The notes below the pieces were generated by a model that ran no database searches, had not been told where the DNA came from, and saw nothing but the letters and a program-made list of their open reading frames with translations. From NCBI GenBank assembly GCA_905221605.1, contig CAJNDS010002328.1, forward strand, positions 64,001 through 124,000: a DNA stretch of 60,000 nucleotides, read 5' to 3'. The translations under genes and the position numbers were made by a program. This document shows positions 56,665 to 60,000 of the stretch, piece by piece. The first letter of the stretch is position 1; each line of letters opens with the position of its first letter. Source of the DNA: Symbiodinium natans (lineage: Eukaryota; Sar; Dinophyceae; Suessiales; Symbiodiniaceae).

Positions 56665-57817
56665 GAGAATTCCTTTCCAGGTATGGTCCGGTGTTCTCGC
56701 CTCGTCTCCGGCCTCGCTGCTGACGATCTCCTGACATGAGTTTGTCACGCAAGGATTTCTGACCACGGAATTCTAGAAGGGACCCAGAAAAATGACGAGC
56801 ATGGGACTCATGCAATGACTACAAGAACAAAAGCACAACAACGTCCGGTCCAAAGCCTGGAGCACCAGGCAAGGACGGACTTCTTCAGGTTCTAAAGGCT
56901 TTCAGTTCATCCACACTTCTGAGGTGAGTGCGACTTCATCATCCTGGATCTCCGGCTGGGCATTGTCGGCCAGATGATGCGGCCTTGGCATCCGACCCAC
57001 ACCTCCAGCCCAGGAGTGCCAACTGCCAACATGTTGAGCCCAGGACGCATCATAGCTGCCTGGCCACAGTCTGCACTAACATGCACAGGGCCGTGCGAAG
57101 GTCACAAGATGTCTCCGTCTTCCGCTTCGGTTTTTAGTTACCCCTCAGCCCCCACATGCAGAACCTGTGGCCTGCAAAGCTCGCCAAAATTCCGCCCCCA
57201 AACTGCCCAAACGCTCTGACAACCATCTGCAATTTCCCAAGACGCCCAAGCCCTCGAGGTCCAGCCTGGCTCGTACGGCTCTAATCCAGGCGCGCCTGCA
57301 TGGACATGTTGCGAGCAACGCTTCGGGATCGCTGTGATAGCCTGCGCACATAGTATTGTGCCAATGTGTTCGTGCTCAGTTTTACGCGTCTACGAGTCAG
57401 GAATTGCGGCAGCAGTCGTGAGCAATCGTACTGGGCGAAGAGAAACCGCCTATTGGAGATCGGCCCCATGTCAACTCAAGAAGAGCTGAAAACAATATGG
57501 CATGGCTCAGCTTATGCGAGCATGCGGGAGCCGTGGCAAACTACGTGGCGTACACGAACCTTACTTACACGTCCACGTTTTGCCTGCGCGAGCCTAGGTC
57601 GCCGCAAGAATCTGTTATGCTTCCTCTTTCCAAATTTGTGATTCGACGCATATGGTCGCAGTGCTGCAACTATTACTTACGAGCATGACACTGCGCAATA
57701 CTGCGCATTCGCCGCGAATGCGGCTAGAAACAGGAGGCGCCTCGCGTCGGAGCACAGGTCTCCGCCTTCCACAGCGGGGCGGTGTTTGAGCATTTTTACT
57801 TCTTCTTTTTTTGGCGC

Positions 57818-57840
57818 GGGGGGGGGGGGGGGGGGGGGGG
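57818..57840. repeat. Poly-G run
   Basis: 23 consecutive G on +. Confidence 0.95.
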
Positions 57841-58141
57841 TGAGGGCCCATACGTCAGAACCCTTGAAGGAGGGTGTGGGACCCATGAGACTACCCTTGG
57901 AGAATAGGAGTCTCGTTGAGGGGGGGGAAAACATGTAACAATTCACAATGATCTTTTACAAAGATATGTCATACAATTTTTATGAAAATATTGTTGTATT
58001 ATATTATACTGGTCGAAGATGGTCAAAGGCCAAGTTCCATTTTGCTCGGTCATTGAGTTCAGGAGGAGTGGGGGGGCCCCAGAGCGTCGAGCCCACCTTG
58101 GCTTAGGGTTCTATAGGGTGTGACTGAACTACTCTAGAAGC

Positions 58142-58217
58142 AGGGGACTCCTAAAATAGACACCCAAATAATAGGGGTTCCCTTACAGCAAGGTGCCCCT
58201 AACTTCGGAAACCCCCA
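58142..58217 (-). repeat. Hairpin element family 2, copy g (partial)
   Basis: ACACCCAAATAATAGGGG, TTCCCTTACAGCAAGGTG, CCCCTAACTTCGGAAACCCC. Inverted orientation, like copy c. Confidence 0.65.
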
Positions 58218-58477
58218 GCTAGGCGTGCGTCAGCCACTCGCACAGCCAGGTCCACTCCTCCTGTCGTGAGCACTTGCCAGAACAACCCTGAGCGCTATGT
58301 TCACTCACGGATGGCTCAAGCGAGATCTTTTGCTCGCATGCGTTGCTCAATGCTGGCAAGGTGGGCTTCATCGGAGCAGTTACGATTCATATTCCCAAGC
58401 ACAGCTACTTGCAAACGCCGACGAAACGCTGCACATTCCAACTTTCCTGAGTATGAACCTCGTCGTGGACAATCTGG

Positions 58478-58561
58478 GCTACTTGGAGGTTCATGGGTAC
58501 TTCGAAGTAGGGCTCTCAGTAAGGTTATAACCATGGCTGCACCCATGAACCTCCAAGTAGC
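58478..58561. repeat. 21-bp perfect inverted repeat
   Basis: Left arm at 58478-58498 and right arm at 58541-58561 are exact reverse complements (GCTACTTGGAGG..ATGGGT against ACCCAT..CCTCCAAGTAGC), with a 42-base loop. Confidence 0.9.
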
Positions 58562-60000
58562 TGACTAGCTGATGCGCACACGTCCACAAAGTGTGTGTTG
58601 TTGGGCAGGATACCTTAGCACAGACACCCCGAGCTCTCACCTTGCCCAGCTTGAGGAGCCATAAGATTGTTCTTGGGGTGGGAAACAGAAGGCGATATGG
58701 TTTTGTGCTGCAATGTCTGCGATGTCTGCAAAATCTCAGGGGCTGGGGGCAGCATCAATCTTAAACTCTTCGCCCGACACAGAGATTGGCAGCCACGATA
58801 GTGATGGCACAGCTTAGCTCTGAAAGATAGCTCTTCTGCTAAACCCCTGGAACACGATGTGTCAGCTGACTGCGCGACACAATGGCACGCTTCCGAGCGG
58901 GCTCCACTCTGCATGTCAGCACGTCTTCTTGTAGTGCCCTACAGTCCAAATGGTGCTTGGGATACAGCTGCAAATGCGGTTTTAAGGCTCTCTCAAGTTC
59001 AGCTTCTGCTGCCCTCTGTTTGGCAGGGCGAGCTCTGCGGTAAGAGCTCTTTAACGATTCATAAGCACAAGCTTGATCCTAAAGTCCCAGCAATCGGCAT
59101 AAGGATCCCTTCTCCTTCAAGGCGACATCTGCAGCTTGAGATTACTCCACAAGGCCACACAATGAAAAGTTGGTTCCCATTAAACAAAAAGCACAAAAAG
59201 GGGGGAAACAGAAGCGCGGAGTTGAAAGCTTCAAACCCCAAAAGCAGTGAGCAAAGCCAAGAAGCTGAAGGCTTCATTCGACGGCGAAGAGAGAGAAAAG
59301 AACACGACACCGAAGAAGCCCAAGTCCCTTGTACATCCCTTGTACTGCCTGGCCTTGAAGGACAAAGGCCTCCAGAACCACGACTACTGACTACTGCAAC
59401 TACCCCAGGCCGGCAGAAACCTTGTGAACAAATGTTCTCTTCCCTCAGAGATTACACACACTCGGCCAGATGGCACCAATGCTGCAAGCAAATGCAATGA
59501 CGGGGTATGATGCTCTGCCGGTCCAGGGATGGCTGGGAACAACTGCCCCACAGAGTCGGCACAGGGCGGTAGCAGCTGATATGCGGCTTCCGCTATGACA
59601 CACTCGGGCCCGGGCGTGGCCCAGGCTTATGTAAGTTCCTACAGCCTTTGCAGTTTAACAATGAAGCTTGGGATATGTATATGCAGCGTTTCACATGCAA
59701 GAGGCATGTGATGGTCTCGTAATCTCTTACGAAGACACATGTGTTGACGCCTGGCTGCCCGCACCCTGGTGTCATCCCACAGCCCGTCCGACGCTCTTCA
59801 GGCATTGTCCACACCGGGCCTCTCACCCAGTAGCTGGATTGGGACGGACCAAGCCGAGCTTCTGAAGATGTTAATACCAGTATCTGACGATCAGAACCAT
59901 GGCTGTGCCCAGATCCGATTCCAGCTTCCTGGCTTCTTGCTGCCTATGAGCCTCGGCAGCCTACGCTTGCACACTGGCACTCGGGCCGCTCATGGCCAAT

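Larger units (their letters stand above)
56665..60000. other. Right flank, no gene assigned
   Basis: Open frames are unfamiliar. The + frame 58859-59500 (213 codons) is the longest; its second half is Lys/Arg/Glu-rich (FIRRRRERKEHDTEEAQ), but splice or start context is weak. 58297-58530 on + (GGLHRSSYDSYSQAQLLANA) is protein-like but overlaps an inverted repeat. Confidence 0.45.

Noticed and set aside
1-60000. CRISPR arrays, bacterial operons, IS elements
   Set aside because: The tandem repeats found have no spacers and no bacterial-type gene or transposase was seen on either strand.

Overview
The window looks like nuclear DNA of a dinoflagellate, most likely from the Symbiodiniaceae or a close relative. 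The evidence is: (i) short exons whose introns begin mostly with GC or GA rather than GT and whose acceptors are mostly AG followed by G; (ii) telomere-type TTTAGGG runs scattered over the whole window; (iii) a single-domain voltage-gated channel with an EF-hand tail, a family much expanded in dinoflagellates; (iv) very low gene density with many hairpin-forming repeats. There is no bacterial gene organisation, no long real ORF, and I recognised no rRNA or tRNA. Every exon I can support with some confidence lies on the minus strand, which fits the long one-way gene arrays known in these genomes.

Layout. 1-10 kb: microsatellites, a 15-bp minisatellite, a GTG/GTA tract, a hairpin element and a few possible exons (7381-7540 is the best). 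10.5-20.5 kb: voltage-gated channel copy A, read from 20.5 kb down to 11.2 kb in fourteen short exons. 20.5-24.7 kb: spacer with hairpin elements. 24.7-32.4 kb: channel copy B, the same exons in the same order; eight of the ten exon pairs whose ends I could fix are exactly equal in length. 33-44 kb: mostly repeats. 44.3-47.2 kb: fragments of a gene with an ataxin-2 type LsmAD exon. 45.18-45.32 kb: the longest telomere-like array. 47.5-52.5 kb: isolated candidates and CT repeats. 53-56.5 kb: a gene with four exons carrying a DPLxxxDPW motif. 57-60 kb: repeats and a 21-bp perfect inverted repeat.

The channel pair is the main result. Joined in order, the exons give S1-S2-S3-S4-S5-pore-S6, a weak EF-hand, and a good EF-hand split by an intron. 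Intron contents and splice donors differ between copies, so the pair is a natural comparison for how donor dinucleotides change after duplication. Exon ends are hand-derived from splice-like signals plus A/B alignment. There is no transcript evidence here, and N-terminal exons and one or more linker exons are missing from my models.
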